Origin: a virus
Direction: 5' to 3' (one strand)
Virus record (IMG/VR): IMGVR_UViG_3300026097_001455
Coordinates: 1 to 64,000 of that record
Length of the DNA: 64,000 nt
The translations under genes were made by a program, and so were the position numbers. Positions 6,007-14,521 of the stretch are shown here, piece after piece (the first letter of the stretch is position 1; each line of letters opens with the position of its first letter). The notes beneath the pieces are model-generated. The model saw nothing but the letters and a program-made list of their open reading frames with translations, had not been told where the DNA came from and ran no database searches.

Positions 6007-7416
6007 ATGGAAGGTTATATTAGAAATAAAATAAGAGCAATACTTAATGAAGAATTTGGTTCTGGCCAACAAGAATTAGCCAAGCTTGTAACAGTACTGA
6101 ATGCGCTAGAATTTAAAGATGATGTCATTGCCGCAGGTGGAGAAATCTATGCAGTAGGAGGAATTGTGCGTGATGCTATAATGGGAACTCCTGGAGACGA
6201 TCTTGATATTGTTGTAAGAGGAATTCCATATGACAAGCTATTTGCTATCCTTTCTAAATATGGAAATGCTACTGACACTTCTCACGAGAAAGAGGATGGT
6301 GATAAAGACTTTGGCTCTACTATCTTTATTTCAAATAATCCCCAGTTTAATGAGTTCTTAGAAAAGAGTGGAGTTGATTTGGATATTGACGTAATGCTTC
6401 CACGTAGAGATGCTAAGGACCCTAATGTAAAAGGTCATAGAGGTATTAAATCTGATGTCAATCCTAGTTACACAATACATGATGATCTTGAGAGGCGTGA
6501 TATAACCATCAACGCAATAGCTATGGATACTGATGGAAACTTAATCACAAACGGAACTGGGCTAGAGGATATTAAATCTGGAACTATAAAAGCTGTTAAT
6601 GAAGACGCTTTCATAGAAGACCCCTTAAGAATGCTTCGTGCAATTAGGTTTGCTGCCAGATACAATTACGATATTGACCAGACTACCGTTAATCTCATAA
6701 AAAGTAATGCTCCAATGCTCTCAGATAAGCAAGAGCTCCCAAAGGAGAGATTCCTTAAGGAGTTTAATAAGATGATTGGCAAGTCTGATCTTAAGCGTGC
6801 TGTTAAGATGCTTGTTGATTTTGATATGTACAAACATATATTTGGTGTTGATTCTAAAATTAGAGACTTCAGCAAATTTGATAAGGCTGATAATATAGGT
6901 GAGTTTGCATATATGATGTTTGAGGGTCAACCGCTAGACGAAGTTGTTCCTTTAATCAATAATAACATCACCAACGACAAAAACATACTCAGCTACTCAA
7001 AGGCGCTTGTAGAGTATGAGAAAGCTGCTAAAGGTTATGTCAGAGGAATTTATGCAAAGGAAGTTGCGCCATGGGTAACAATGAGTAAGATAGCGAAATT
7101 GTACAAGCTATCACCTAGCGCTATGCTAAACTCGTCTTACATAGAAGATGGGGATAAAGAATTAATTAACAAAATTCACTCTGGAGAGATTCCTGCAAGT
7201 GAGCATGATATTGATCTAAAGAAAGATGATTTTAAGAATTTTGTAATAGACCTAATTAAGCAAGAGGAAGGTGAGTTTGTTCCTAAGAGAGATGGAATCA
7301 AGATGGGCCGTGCAAAAGAGTCTGTGTTAATCGGCATATACAATCATGAAGTTGATAACAACTCTGAAGACATAAAAAGATTCCTTGAGGACAATAAAGA
7401 AAAGTGGATGTCCTAA
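6007..7416 (+). CDS. CCA-adding-type tRNA nucleotidyltransferase / poly(A) polymerase family
   Basis: A class II polymerase-beta-type nucleotidyltransferase of 469 residues. The head motif YAVGGIVRDAIMG followed by DDLDIVVRG (residues ~48-70) holds the catalytic aspartates; RRDITINAIAMD (~163) is the neck motif that selects ATP/CTP, and EDPLRMLRAIRFAARYNYDI fits the body domain. It would add or repair tRNA 3'-CCA ends, or add poly(A). The N-terminus MEGYIRNKIRAILNEEF is extra to the family and resembles a short helix shared by several proteins in this window. It is convergent with, and overlaps by four bases, the next gene. No tRNA gene is visible here. Confidence 0.85.
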   Translation: MEGYIRNKIRAILNEEFGSGQQELAKLVTVLNALEFKDDVIAAGGEIYAVGGIVRDAIMGTPGDDLDIVVRGIPYDKLFAILSKYGNATDTSHEKEDGDKDFGSTIFISNNPQFNEFLEKSGVDLDIDVMLPRRDAKDPNVKGHRGIKSDVNPSYTIHDDLERRDITINAIAMDTDGNLITNGTGLEDIKSGTIKAVNEDAFIEDPLRMLRAIRFAARYNYDIDQTTVNLIKSNAPMLSDKQELPKERFLKEFNKMIGKSDLKRAVKMLVDFDMYKHIFGVDSKIRDFSKFDKADNIGEFAYMMFEGQPLDEVVPLINNNITNDKNILSYSKALVEYEKAAKGYVRGIYAKEVAPWVTMSKIAKLYKLSPSAMLNSSYIEDGDKELINKIHSGEIPASEHDIDLKKDDFKNFVIDLIKQEEGEFVPKRDGIKMGRAKESVLIGIYNHEVDNNSEDIKRFLEDNKEKWMS

Positions 7417-7913
7417 TTGTTAGTTGCTGTTGCTGGCAAAGAGAACTCATCCGTGCATGCAAAAGCTGGAGTAGTTCTATCGCTAAGCCCAAGGCCTAAC
7501 ACATTGTAGTCATACCATTCAAGAGCTTGAACATAGTAACTATAACCTGGGTCTTCTTTTTCTCCGCTTTTTAAACCCTCTTGTTCATACTCAGAAGCTA
7601 GTCTTTCCAAATAAGCTTCCTTATCATGAAGTATAGCAACAGCGTTATTTTCTAACGTAACATATCCTACAACAGAGTCTTCAAGCCCAGGAAAAGTTCC
7701 AACTGGAATGTCTGTTAACTCCTGGGCTTTTTTCTCTGCATCATCGTTAGTGTCTGTAAAGAATGTGTTGACTCCTTCATACAAAGGAATGATATGCATA
7801 CCAAATCTTTCAGCATATCCTATTAGCTTATCTTCATGTTCTTCATTGAACTTGATGCAGGGGTCAATTTCTAATATTCTTTGCTTTATTTCTTCTATCT
7901 GTTGTCTCTCCAT
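7413..7913 (-). CDS. uncharacterised protein
   Basis: A 166-residue acidic protein starting MERQQIEEIKQRILEID. The first half is mixed alpha/beta (RFGMHIIPLYEGVNTFFTD), the second has a Tyr/Trp-rich patch (SYYVQALEWYDYNVLGLG) near a hydroxyl-rich tail. The ATG at 7913 is preferred to the longer frame from 7952. No recognisable family. Tail-to-tail with the CCA enzyme gene. Confidence 0.5.
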   Translation of the reverse strand: MERQQIEEIKQRILEIDPCIKFNEEHEDKLIGYAERFGMHIIPLYEGVNTFFTDTNDDAEKKAQELTDIPVGTFPGLEDSVVGYVTLENNAVAILHDKEAYLERLASEYEQEGLKSGEKEDPGYSYYVQALEWYDYNVLGLGLSDRTTPAFACTDEFSLPATATNN

Positions 7914-7988
7914 GGGATAAATTTTATAGCAAAAATACCAACAAATTGTCATAGTACAAAGAAACCAGCTAAAAATCCATTTTTTTCC

Positions 7989-8000
7989 CTATTTATGATA
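7989..8000 (+). promoter_or_regulatory. late-promoter-like element (CTATTTATGATA)
   Basis: Matches the TATTTATA-type element found upstream of many virion-type genes. It begins 29 bases before the ATG at 8018. Confidence 0.5.
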
Positions 8001-8017
8001 AAGCATCTGTACATATT

Positions 8018-8413
8018 ATGGACAAGAAAGTAATCAACGAAGAGCAGTTTAGGAAACTCGTACTTAATGAAGCCAAGAAAGTAATGGCCGAGGGAGATAG
8101 CTCTCCTAAAAAGGAAGAGACTTCAAAAACTAAGAAATTTTCATTTGACAAGGTTGAAGGATTGATCGGTGAGATGGAGACGATGAACAAGTCGATCACT
8201 TCTATTATAGAAGAGTCTAGCGATGATGCTGACAAAGAAATCGTAGAAGAGGGGAAGTTAGGCCTAGAACAAAACTGGTCTCCTAATCAAAATAGAGACC
8301 TAGACCCTATCGAGCACAACAAAAAGAAAAACGTTCTTCACATGAATGAAGGCGAAAAAGAAAAGTGGAAGAGAATGATGGGGTATGAAATTCCTGATGA
8401 CGAAAAAAGATAA
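8018..8413 (+). CDS. small charged protein with shared N-terminal helix (candidate head-packaged protein)
   Basis: A 131-residue, highly charged, low-complexity protein. It opens with MDKKVINEEQFRKLVLNEAK, an instance of the helix motif (E-x-F-R-x-L-V-x-x-E-A) shared by several proteins in the window. The rest is predicted mostly disordered, with a C-terminal patch GEKEKWKRMMGYEIPDDEKR. It has its own late-type promoter and a terminator directly after it, so it is a single-gene unit. Family not recognised; packaging in the head is inferred from the T4-like motif form. Confidence 0.6.
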   Translation: MDKKVINEEQFRKLVLNEAKKVMAEGDSSPKKEETSKTKKFSFDKVEGLIGEMETMNKSITSIIEESSDDADKEIVEEGKLGLEQNWSPNQNRDLDPIEHNKKKNVLHMNEGEKEKWKRMMGYEIPDDEKR

Positions 8414-8436
8414 TAAAAATCAAACATACTTAAATT

Positions 8437-8463
8437 AACCCTGGAGAACCTAGGGTTTTTTTA
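8437..8463 (+). terminator. intrinsic terminator
   Basis: AACCCT pairs with AGGGTT around a short GG/CC-extended loop, followed by a run of seven T. It ends the transcript of the gene at 8018. Confidence 0.8.
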
Positions 8464-8474
8464 TGTTTTACAGA

Positions 8475-8486
8475 CTATTTACTTAA
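8475..8486 (+). promoter_or_regulatory. late-promoter-like element (CTATTTACTTAA)
   Basis: A variant of the TATTTATA-type element, 23 bases upstream of the ATG at 8498 and just after the terminator of the previous gene. Confidence 0.4.
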
Positions 8487-8497
8487 AAAGGAAAGAT

Positions 8498-8668
8498 ATG
8501 AGATTTACAAACGGATGGACATCTCCTAACAAGCAATGGGACAAGTGGGAAGTTAGACTTAGACTCGGAGCAGTTGATGTTATTAGAATAAAGTATGATC
8601 ATTCAGATAGATACCTTGAATTCAGAATTCTTAACTTAGGTGCTAAAATAGGTGGAAGCAGGAAATAA
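8498..8668 (+). CDS. small basic protein of unknown function
   Basis: A 56-residue frame below common gene-finder cut-offs. It starts MRFTNGWTSPNKQWDKWEVR and ends in GAKIGGSRK, a compact strand-rich small protein (VDVIRIKYDHSDRYLEFRIL). Support comes from the promoter-like element 23 bases upstream, an A/G-rich stretch (AAAAAGGAAAG) before the ATG, and tight spacing of three bases to the next gene. Function unknown. Confidence 0.6.
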   Translation: MRFTNGWTSPNKQWDKWEVRLRLGAVDVIRIKYDHSDRYLEFRILNLGAKIGGSRK

Positions 8669-8671
8669 CTA

Positions 8672-10396
8672 ATGAAAAGGGACGGTAAGATATATAAATT
8701 TAGAGATTTTAAATTCGCAGTTCAAGATGGTGAACTAAACATGATTCACCCTGACTATTATGAAGGGCAAGCTTTAGAGGGTAGCAAACCCACTTTGGAT
8801 GAAATTTTTAGCGTTATAGCTGATTATTTTGACTTACAGCATAGAGATGCGCCCTTGAGTGAGTTTGAAATAGCTCTAATAAACAGAAACTTCTCATGGG
8901 ATGAGAAACAAAAGCTGTTTGGAGATATACACACTGGAGATAATGATAGGGAGGGTGAATTTGAACTGGATAGTGAGGATGCGTGGAAAAAAGCCTTTTC
9001 ATCTGATTGGAATAAGGCGTACCCAGCAATAGGAAATAAAGATATGGCGTCTCTAAATGAGGATGTGCCAGAGGAATCAAGAAACCTGACTCAACCATCT
9101 AAGAGAAGCGCTAAATATAGAAACCGTAAAGGTCCTGCCAAATACTTTGCACCCTATAGAAACCTAAAACACATTACACTAGAAGACATCGAACCTCAAG
9201 ACGTGGATGTTCCAGTCGCACCATTAAGAGATCAGCTCAACGAGAAAGTATGGACTTCAGACAATAAGCTAAAGCCAGAGGTTAAACAAGCTCTTATTGA
9301 TATTGCCAACTCGTTTTATGAGTCTCTTGACTTTGGCCTTAAGGTTAAAGATGTATTGTTCACTGGTAGCTTAGCTAATTATGGCTGGACCCAGGGGAGT
9401 GATATTGATCTACACATTATAGTTGACTATGGTGATCTTGGAAATATTGAATTTCTTGAAGATTACTTCTATCTAAAAAAGAAGAACTGGCTAGAGAAGC
9501 ACAATATTAGTATATATGGATTTGAAGTTGAGCCCTTTGTTAAAGACGAAGAAGGTGAATACGAATACAAAGCAATATACAGCATAATAAATAACGAATG
9601 GATTGTCCCTCCAAGAAAGGATAAGCCGACAATTGACTTTAAGACTGTTCAGGAGAAATCCTCAAGCCTTATGAACAAGATTGATAAGATAGCTGACATC
9701 AAGGATGAAGAAAAGAGATTCAAACAAGCAGAAGCGCTTAAAAACAAAATTGGTGGATTAAGACAAATAGGTCTTGATAAGGAGGGTGAGTATTCAAATG
9801 AGAACCTTATATACAAGACATTAAGAAGAGCTGGATATACTGATAAATTATCAGATGCAAAATATAGCGCATTTGATCAGCAAATGTCTTTAAACAACGA
9901 GTCAGAAAAACTTATAGGAGGTCCACAAGCTTCTGATGAACACCTAAATGAATCAAAGGAGGTAATCGTTAATAAAGGAATAGTCCCTATGTTGCACAGG
10001 CTTGATGTTCAAAAGGGAATTGATGGTATGACACCAGATAAAGTAGGTGTCATCAAAGATTTTATATCTTTTGTTTGTGGAAAGCTTAAGATGGAGGGGC
10101 CTGTTCATGTATGCTTAAGAAGGGGTAGAGACGAATACATCGAGACTACAGCATCCTATGTTCCAAGTGAGAATACAAACCACGTAAGATGTGGTGGACG
10201 TGCTCTTGTTGACATAATGAGAAGTATAGCTCACGAGCTCACTCACAACAGACAAAGAGAGCTTAATATGTTCAAGCCTGGAGAGACTGTCCAAAACATT
10301 GGAGGTCACATAGAAGATCAGGCAAACTCAGTTGCTGGAGTCTTTATTAAGGACTTCACTCACAACTACGGGTTTGACAACATCTATGACTTTTGA
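8672..10396 (+). CDS. nucleotidyltransferase / HExxH zincin two-domain protein
   Basis: A 574-residue protein combining two apparent enzyme domains. Around residues 229-250, LFTGSLANYGWTQGSDIDLH is the GS-x(n)-S-D-x-D motif of MNT-type (pol-beta fold) nucleotidyltransferases. Near residue 521, IAHELTHNRQREL is a HExxH zinc-protease motif, with a downstream GHIEDQANSVAG that supplies a candidate third ligand Glu. The N-terminal ~130 residues are uncharacterised. Possible jobs are nucleotidylation of a target plus proteolysis, or a processed virion enzyme. Convergent overlap of 13 bases with the next gene. Domain calls are by motif only. Confidence 0.7.
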   Translation: MKRDGKIYKFRDFKFAVQDGELNMIHPDYYEGQALEGSKPTLDEIFSVIADYFDLQHRDAPLSEFEIALINRNFSWDEKQKLFGDIHTGDNDREGEFELDSEDAWKKAFSSDWNKAYPAIGNKDMASLNEDVPEESRNLTQPSKRSAKYRNRKGPAKYFAPYRNLKHITLEDIEPQDVDVPVAPLRDQLNEKVWTSDNKLKPEVKQALIDIANSFYESLDFGLKVKDVLFTGSLANYGWTQGSDIDLHIIVDYGDLGNIEFLEDYFYLKKKNWLEKHNISIYGFEVEPFVKDEEGEYEYKAIYSIINNEWIVPPRKDKPTIDFKTVQEKSSSLMNKIDKIADIKDEEKRFKQAEALKNKIGGLRQIGLDKEGEYSNENLIYKTLRRAGYTDKLSDAKYSAFDQQMSLNNESEKLIGGPQASDEHLNESKEVIVNKGIVPMLHRLDVQKGIDGMTPDKVGVIKDFISFVCGKLKMEGPVHVCLRRGRDEYIETTASYVPSENTNHVRCGGRALVDIMRSIAHELTHNRQRELNMFKPGETVQNIGGHIEDQANSVAGVFIKDFTHNYGFDNIYDF

Positions 10397-10695
10397 TCAA
10401 CCTCAACCTCTTGCTTAACCATCCAGCAAGAAGCTCCATTTCCAATTGGCTTACTAAAACCTCTATACACAACTTCAGATATAGGACTCTTAGCTATTGA
10501 TGCGCACGGCACCAAGTGAGACACAATGTCTTCAAACGTTTCCATTGAGCAGTCGAACTTTTCATAGATAGCTTCCTCTAGGTCATCATACTCAGAATCT
10601 TCGTCCATATTCAATATATGCGCTGCTAATTCCTGAATGTCAAAAGGACTAACTCTTGCTGGCTCATGCTTAATAATTTCTTCTTTATCACTCAT
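10384..10695 (-). CDS. small acidic protein of unknown function
   Basis: A 103-residue protein, starting MSDKEEIIKHEPARVSPFDI. It contains a predicted acidic helical segment (EDSEYDDLEEAIYEKFDCSMETF) and a C-terminal part SEVVYRGFSKPIGNG. The ATG at 10695 is used; two codons upstream there is only a TTG. It overlaps the preceding gene by eight bases. Family not recognised. Confidence 0.5.
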   Translation of the reverse strand: MSDKEEIIKHEPARVSPFDIQELAAHILNMDEDSEYDDLEEAIYEKFDCSMETFEDIVSHLVPCASIAKSPISEVVYRGFSKPIGNGASCWMVKQEVEVDQKS

Positions 10696-10909
10696 TTTCA
10701 AAACTTTTTAATTTTACCGCTCTTTTAGCTATTTCATCACCTTCTGCGTCTGGTGTTAGTAGTGTAAATTGACCTGTTAATGCTTCTTGTAACGCTTCAG
10801 TAAGCTCTGCTATGCAATTGCTATTGCTATTTCTCTCCATTTCTTCCCACATCTCATCACCCTTAAGGTCTTCATCTGTGAGCGTTATTTCGAATGTGTA
10901 TTTTTTCAT
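10688..10909 (-). CDS. small acidic protein of unknown function
   Basis: A 73-residue protein beginning MKKYTFEITLTDEDLKGDEM, a short strand-helix pattern, and continuing EALTGQFTLLTPDAEGDE. It overlaps its neighbours on both sides by a few bases, so the three small genes 10384-11298 form a coupled set. Not recognised. Confidence 0.5.
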   Translation of the reverse strand: MKKYTFEITLTDEDLKGDEMWEEMERNSNSNCIAELTEALQEALTGQFTLLTPDAEGDEIAKRAVKLKSFENE

Positions 10910-11298
10910 TTTGCATTAAGTTTTTTAGACGTCCAATCGTGAAAGTTAAAAAACACTTTGAATGGAAATAATCCGATTAGTGTATGCGCTAATATGTTAT
11001 GAGTAAGCCACCAGAAATGATGCTCAATAACTGGGTGAAATGGATAAAAAGGTTTTCTTAGATTCTTGGTATCTTCTAAGAAATTATCATCCCAGCCTTC
11101 AATATTAGAAGTTGGGGGCAATCCTTTCTTTCTGTTTTCAATAATATGTTCTCTAAGCTCTTTATTTGTTTTGTAGAGCCTTTTGCTAAGTCTATTCCTA
11201 TTATAGAATTTTTCTATTCTTTTTACAAACCTACCTTTACTACCAAGTTTATCAGAATCTCCTGGCATGTATCCATCTTCTTTTGAAAATCCGAACAT
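10906..11298 (-). CDS. uncharacterised protein with WWLTHNxxAH motif
   Basis: A 130-residue basic protein. The C-terminal part HFWWLTHNILAHTLIGLFPF followed by FNFHDWTSKKL is His- and aromatic-rich and recurs in phage proteins I have seen as hypothetical; it could form a membrane-facing amphipathic segment or a metal site. The N-terminal half is Arg/Lys-rich (RFVKRIEKFYNRNRLSKRLY). Lies directly after the dNMP kinase gene. Function unknown. Confidence 0.5.
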   Translation of the reverse strand: MFGFSKEDGYMPGDSDKLGSKGRFVKRIEKFYNRNRLSKRLYKTNKELREHIIENRKKGLPPTSNIEGWDDNFLEDTKNLRKPFYPFHPVIEHHFWWLTHNILAHTLIGLFPFKVFFNFHDWTSKKLNAK

Positions 11299-11304
11299 AT
11301 CTTA

Positions 11305-12186
11305 TTAATTATCAAGTATACTCATTTGCTTTCCAGGGAAATTCAAATCCTTGTCTGGCGTTTTAACCCCGTGCTTGCCTGCTATTGCCACAACTTGCAT
11401 AGAAACTAGCCTATCTCTGTGATTTCCTTCTTCTGGTATTCTTGGGTCAACTTTAAATTCATCATCAAAGAGCCATTTCTCCTGAGCGAGTCTTATGCAC
11501 TCATGAGTTAGGACGTCCTTGTCAGTCAATCCAAGTTGGCTAACATGGAATAAAAGTGTAGAATAACTCTTTGTTTTAAATCTTGGAGCCTGTTTAGAGC
11601 ATCCAGCCAGAGCAAATACGTTTAGAGTTCTATTTGAATGAGCGTTTGAGTTTTCAAATAACTCAAGCTCCTTTTTCCTTCTAACATCTGAGAGTATGAT
11701 CTTATCATGACCCTTTGCATCATTTTTAAATGCCTGGTTTATCCAATAATACTCTCCATTGATCTCACGAAGCTGTTCTCCATACCATATGATAAATGGT
11801 CGAAGTCTTTTTTTAACTGGAACGTCCTCTGTTTTAAAATCAATCATGTCAAGAGTAAGCGTTCTTCTATCCTCAAGTAGAAGACCATCTTCAATGTCTT
11901 TTTTCTTGATGTTTGGTAAATTAGAAACGCTTGATAGGTATTTGTAAACACTTTCTCTTAAATGCTCATTCATCTCCTTTTTGATGTTGTCTGCAAATGC
12001 CACTCTATGAAATTCATAGATGTCTATAAATTTTTTAGCTATTGTATCCTTACCACTCTTACCGTATCCACAGAGTCCAATGATCACTTTATTCTCCAGG
12101 TATTGCTCAAATATGTAATCGTGTTTTTCTTCTGTAATAACCTCCTTAGGTATATCAATGTCAAAATTGTACTGATGATTGAACAT
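11305..12186 (-). CDS. deoxynucleoside monophosphate kinase-like P-loop protein
   Basis: Phosphorylates dNMPs to dNDPs for phage DNA synthesis, as T4 gp1 does. The 293-residue protein has a Walker A loop IIGLCGYGKSGKDTIAKKF (residues ~35-53), then FHRVAFADNIKKEM, the segment that follows the P-loop in dNMP kinases, and DKIILSDVRRKKELELF, typical of the same fold. The C-terminal region (residues ~215-293) includes an extra part ending FPGKQMSILDN. It is upstream of thyA on the same strand, which fits a nucleotide-metabolism block. A host-type promoter box lies 17-24 bases upstream. Confidence 0.78.
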   Translation of the reverse strand: MFNHQYNFDIDIPKEVITEEKHDYIFEQYLENKVIIGLCGYGKSGKDTIAKKFIDIYEFHRVAFADNIKKEMNEHLRESVYKYLSSVSNLPNIKKKDIEDGLLLEDRRTLTLDMIDFKTEDVPVKKRLRPFIIWYGEQLREINGEYYWINQAFKNDAKGHDKIILSDVRRKKELELFENSNAHSNRTLNVFALAGCSKQAPRFKTKSYSTLLFHVSQLGLTDKDVLTHECIRLAQEKWLFDDEFKVDPRIPEEGNHRDRLVSMQVVAIAGKHGVKTPDKDLNFPGKQMSILDN

Positions 12187-12202
12187 ATTGTCTCTTTTGA
12201 TG

Positions 12203-12210
12203 CAAAACTA
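12203..12210 (-). promoter_or_regulatory. Bacteroidetes-type promoter -7 box (TAGTTTTG)
   Basis: Fits the TAnnTTTG box of Bacteroidetes primary-sigma promoters and lies upstream of the dNMP kinase ATG. The leader between box and ATG contains ATCAAAAGAGACAA, the same 14 bases found in the leader of the DUF4494 gene at 25702. Confidence 0.5.
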
Positions 12211-12285
12211 CTTATTAATTTTCAAGTAAAAAAATTTTAAAATAGAAATATAAAATTAAAAATCCACATATATATGGTGACTTTT

Positions 12286-12525
12286 TTATGGTAAAAATAT
12301 ATGAACTGTTAGTCCTGCAGTTCCAGATGAAATTTGATAGCTAGACTTCCTGTTGTCTGTTATAAACCCATAGTCTTTAAATCTAAATATGATTACCTCC
12401 TCTCCCTCAAATATTGCGTGTATAGCATTTGTTGCGTAATCTATTGATAGGTTGGTTATTTTAGATAACTTCAAAGGCTTTCTAAACTCTCCCTCAAGTT
12501 CATCTGCGGTAATGTGAAAAAACAT
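12286..12525 (-). CDS. small protein of unknown function
   Basis: A 79-residue, strand-rich protein starting MFFHITADELEGEFRKPLKL. The sequence KITNLSIDYATNAIHAIFEGE and VIIFRFKDYGF suggest a small beta domain. Eleven bases downstream of thyA and probably co-transcribed. The 100 bases beyond its stop are AT-rich and hold only a weak hairpin. Not recognised. Confidence 0.5.
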   Translation of the reverse strand: MFFHITADELEGEFRKPLKLSKITNLSIDYATNAIHAIFEGEEVIIFRFKDYGFITDNRKSSYQISSGTAGLTVHIFLP

Positions 12526-12535
12526 AGTTTATGAT

Positions 12536-13564
12536 TTAGACGGCAACTGGTGCCTTTATAGTTTTGAGCGGCTTATAGTCAACAACCTTAATATCTTCAT
12601 ACTGGAAGTCAAATATATTTTTGATCTCAGGATTTAACCAAAGACTAGGCAGTTCTGGGCCATAAGTATCTGGCATGTATTCAATGTCATCTTCCCAGAA
12701 GTTTATACCGCCTGCTCCATTGGAGTAAGTTCTATCGAGAAGTTCATTTACTTGATCTTTGTGATTAGAGTAAAGGTGAGCATCTCCAAATGTATGAACA
12801 AATTTCCCTGGCTTCATTCCAGTTACATGACATACCATGTGCAATAGCAGTGAGTATGATGCGATGTTGAATGGTACTCCAAGAAATGTATCAGCTGAGC
12901 GTTGGTACAATTGAAGTGATAATTCGTATTTTGGAAGCCCTTTATCATCCATATAGGTATCGCTGTCCCAGGCTTTCTTCTCATCTAAAGTAAGCATTTT
13001 ATATCTTTCTGTATCTCGAAGCTCTCTCGCTTGAAACTGAAAGAATGCATGACAAGGGCGAAGCGCCATCTTATCAAGCTGTCCAACATTCCATGCACTA
13101 ACAATAAGCCCTCTATCGTTTGGATTAAAGTTGTCGTGACTCTCTGTAAGCTTGTCAATGATTGTTTGAATTTGGTTATGGTAAACTGTCTCTATTCCCC
13201 ACCCGTATGTATCATAGTCTCTCCCTCTCCAGTTAACCCACTGCTTTCCATATACAGGACCAAGGTCTCCGTTCTCATCTGCCCACTCATCCCAGATGTG
13301 AACCTTATTGTCAACAAGATACTTAATGTTTGTCATCGGAAGGTCCTTATACGCATCAAGCTTTTGGTGGTTTCCAAGGAACCATAGAAGCTCATGAGTT
13401 ACTCCTGGCATCCAAGTTCTCTTAAGTGTTAGGAGAGGAAAACCATCATCCATGTTATATACGGACTGGTGTCCAAATATTTTAACAGTTCCCGTTCCTG
13501 TTCGGTCATCTGACTTATTACCTTCTTTTAAAATTCGTGTAACTAAATCTACGTATTGTTTCAT
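12536..13564 (-). CDS. thyA: thymidylate synthase
   Basis: Methylates dUMP to dTMP using methylene-tetrahydrofolate. The 342-residue protein carries the N-terminal DDRTGTGTVKIFGHQ (phosphate-binding Arg), HELLWFLGN, and the catalytic Cys171 in ALRPCHAFFQF, followed by LSLQLYQRSADTFLGVPFNIASY and the C-terminal KTIKAPVAV that closes the active site. It is longer than E. coli ThyA (264) through insertions typical of longer ThyA forms. Its ATG overlaps the stop of the upstream gene (ATGA). Expected in a lytic phage that makes its own dTTP. Confidence 0.97.
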   Translation of the reverse strand: MKQYVDLVTRILKEGNKSDDRTGTGTVKIFGHQSVYNMDDGFPLLTLKRTWMPGVTHELLWFLGNHQKLDAYKDLPMTNIKYLVDNKVHIWDEWADENGDLGPVYGKQWVNWRGRDYDTYGWGIETVYHNQIQTIIDKLTESHDNFNPNDRGLIVSAWNVGQLDKMALRPCHAFFQFQARELRDTERYKMLTLDEKKAWDSDTYMDDKGLPKYELSLQLYQRSADTFLGVPFNIASYSLLLHMVCHVTGMKPGKFVHTFGDAHLYSNHKDQVNELLDRTYSNGAGGINFWEDDIEYMPDTYGPELPSLWLNPEIKNIFDFQYEDIKVVDYKPLKTIKAPVAV

Positions 13565-14475
13565 GTTAAATCTGAGTGTTCTTCTTCGTAAATAATATCC
13601 ATAGCATCTAAGTACTCTTTAACCAGAGTTTTTTGTGATTGCTTTATTTCTGTTTTTATTCCTATAGTTGTAAGCGCATGAAACTTGAGTCTTCCTACCA
13701 TATTTAAGTATTCAAGACCTATGTACATTTGTTTGGCAGATACTCCAGCTTCAGCAGTAATATCGTACACAGAAAGAACTACATACTTTCCAAGGTACAT
13801 GCTATGTATTCCTTCTTTAAGCTTATCTGACTTTGCTAATTTTTCAAGATCAGACTTATTATCAACTAATGCTGTTAAGAATGGACCTGTGTATCCCTTA
13901 GATTCTTCTAGGTAATTGAAGGCTTCTAGGAATTCTTCTGGCCTCCACTTAAATTCCTTAGAAAATATGTGTTTACTATTCTTGTTTGCTCTAATTGATT
14001 TTATGATCTTATCCTTCTCGCTAGAATCCACTGTGATCTTGCTCCATTCAGTTTTTGGAGGGGCCTGCGCATTTTTAATGTTGTTAATACCTTCTAACCC
14101 ATTACTAAAGTCTTTTATTGTTTTTGATAGATTTTGGTATTCCTCTTCAGTGATTCCAGCTGCTTTCATAGCTTCCTCTCTAATAGCATCCTTTCTTTCG
14201 TCTGCTTGTATGGCAGAAACTATAGCACGCTTCTCATCGTCTGAAATACTATTGTTTTGCTGGGCACTATTTTCCTTTCTGATGTCTTTGTTTGGATGGA
14301 TGGGTTTAATATCTTGTAGGTCAAGATTAAGTAGCGAGCATATATCTACAAGCTTATTATTGATGTCTACAATATGATCTTCTACCATGTTCTTAATATG
14401 ATCGTCTTCTTTTTTTGTTTGCGACTGCTTTAGCGCTTCAATTAGACTATCATTTTTTCGGTGCATTTGTGCCAT
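13561..14475 (-). CDS. uncharacterised protein upstream of thyA
   Basis: A 304-residue protein with a Gln/Asp/Lys-rich N-terminal half that looks coiled or disordered, and a better folded C-terminal half (residues ~165-304) with KEFKWRPEEFLEAFNYLEES and GKYVVLSVYDITAEAGVSAK. The C-terminal half has a helix-turn-helix-like spacing, so a DNA-binding role is possible but unproved. A CTATTTTC variant of the late-type element lies about 31 bases upstream. Family not recognised. Confidence 0.5.
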   Translation of the reverse strand: MAQMHRKNDSLIEALKQSQTKKEDDHIKNMVEDHIVDINNKLVDICSLLNLDLQDIKPIHPNKDIRKENSAQQNNSISDDEKRAIVSAIQADERKDAIREEAMKAAGITEEEYQNLSKTIKDFSNGLEGINNIKNAQAPPKTEWSKITVDSSEKDKIIKSIRANKNSKHIFSKEFKWRPEEFLEAFNYLEESKGYTGPFLTALVDNKSDLEKLAKSDKLKEGIHSMYLGKYVVLSVYDITAEAGVSAKQMYIGLEYLNMVGRLKFHALTTIGIKTEIKQSQKTLVKEYLDAMDIIYEEEHSDLT

Positions 14476-14521
14476 ATCTCAAGTTTTTTAAAACTTAAGA
14501 AAATAGAAGTTTAATAACAAA

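Noticed and set aside
7913-7952. Longer start of the 7413 gene at 7952
   Set aside because: It adds a Cys/Tyr/aromatic-rich stretch not needed for the fold and the ATG at 7913 is better placed.
12240-12285. Hairpin CCATATATATGTGG after the gene at 12286
   Set aside because: Stem is short, AT-rich with mismatches and has only a moderate T-stretch; not called as a terminator.
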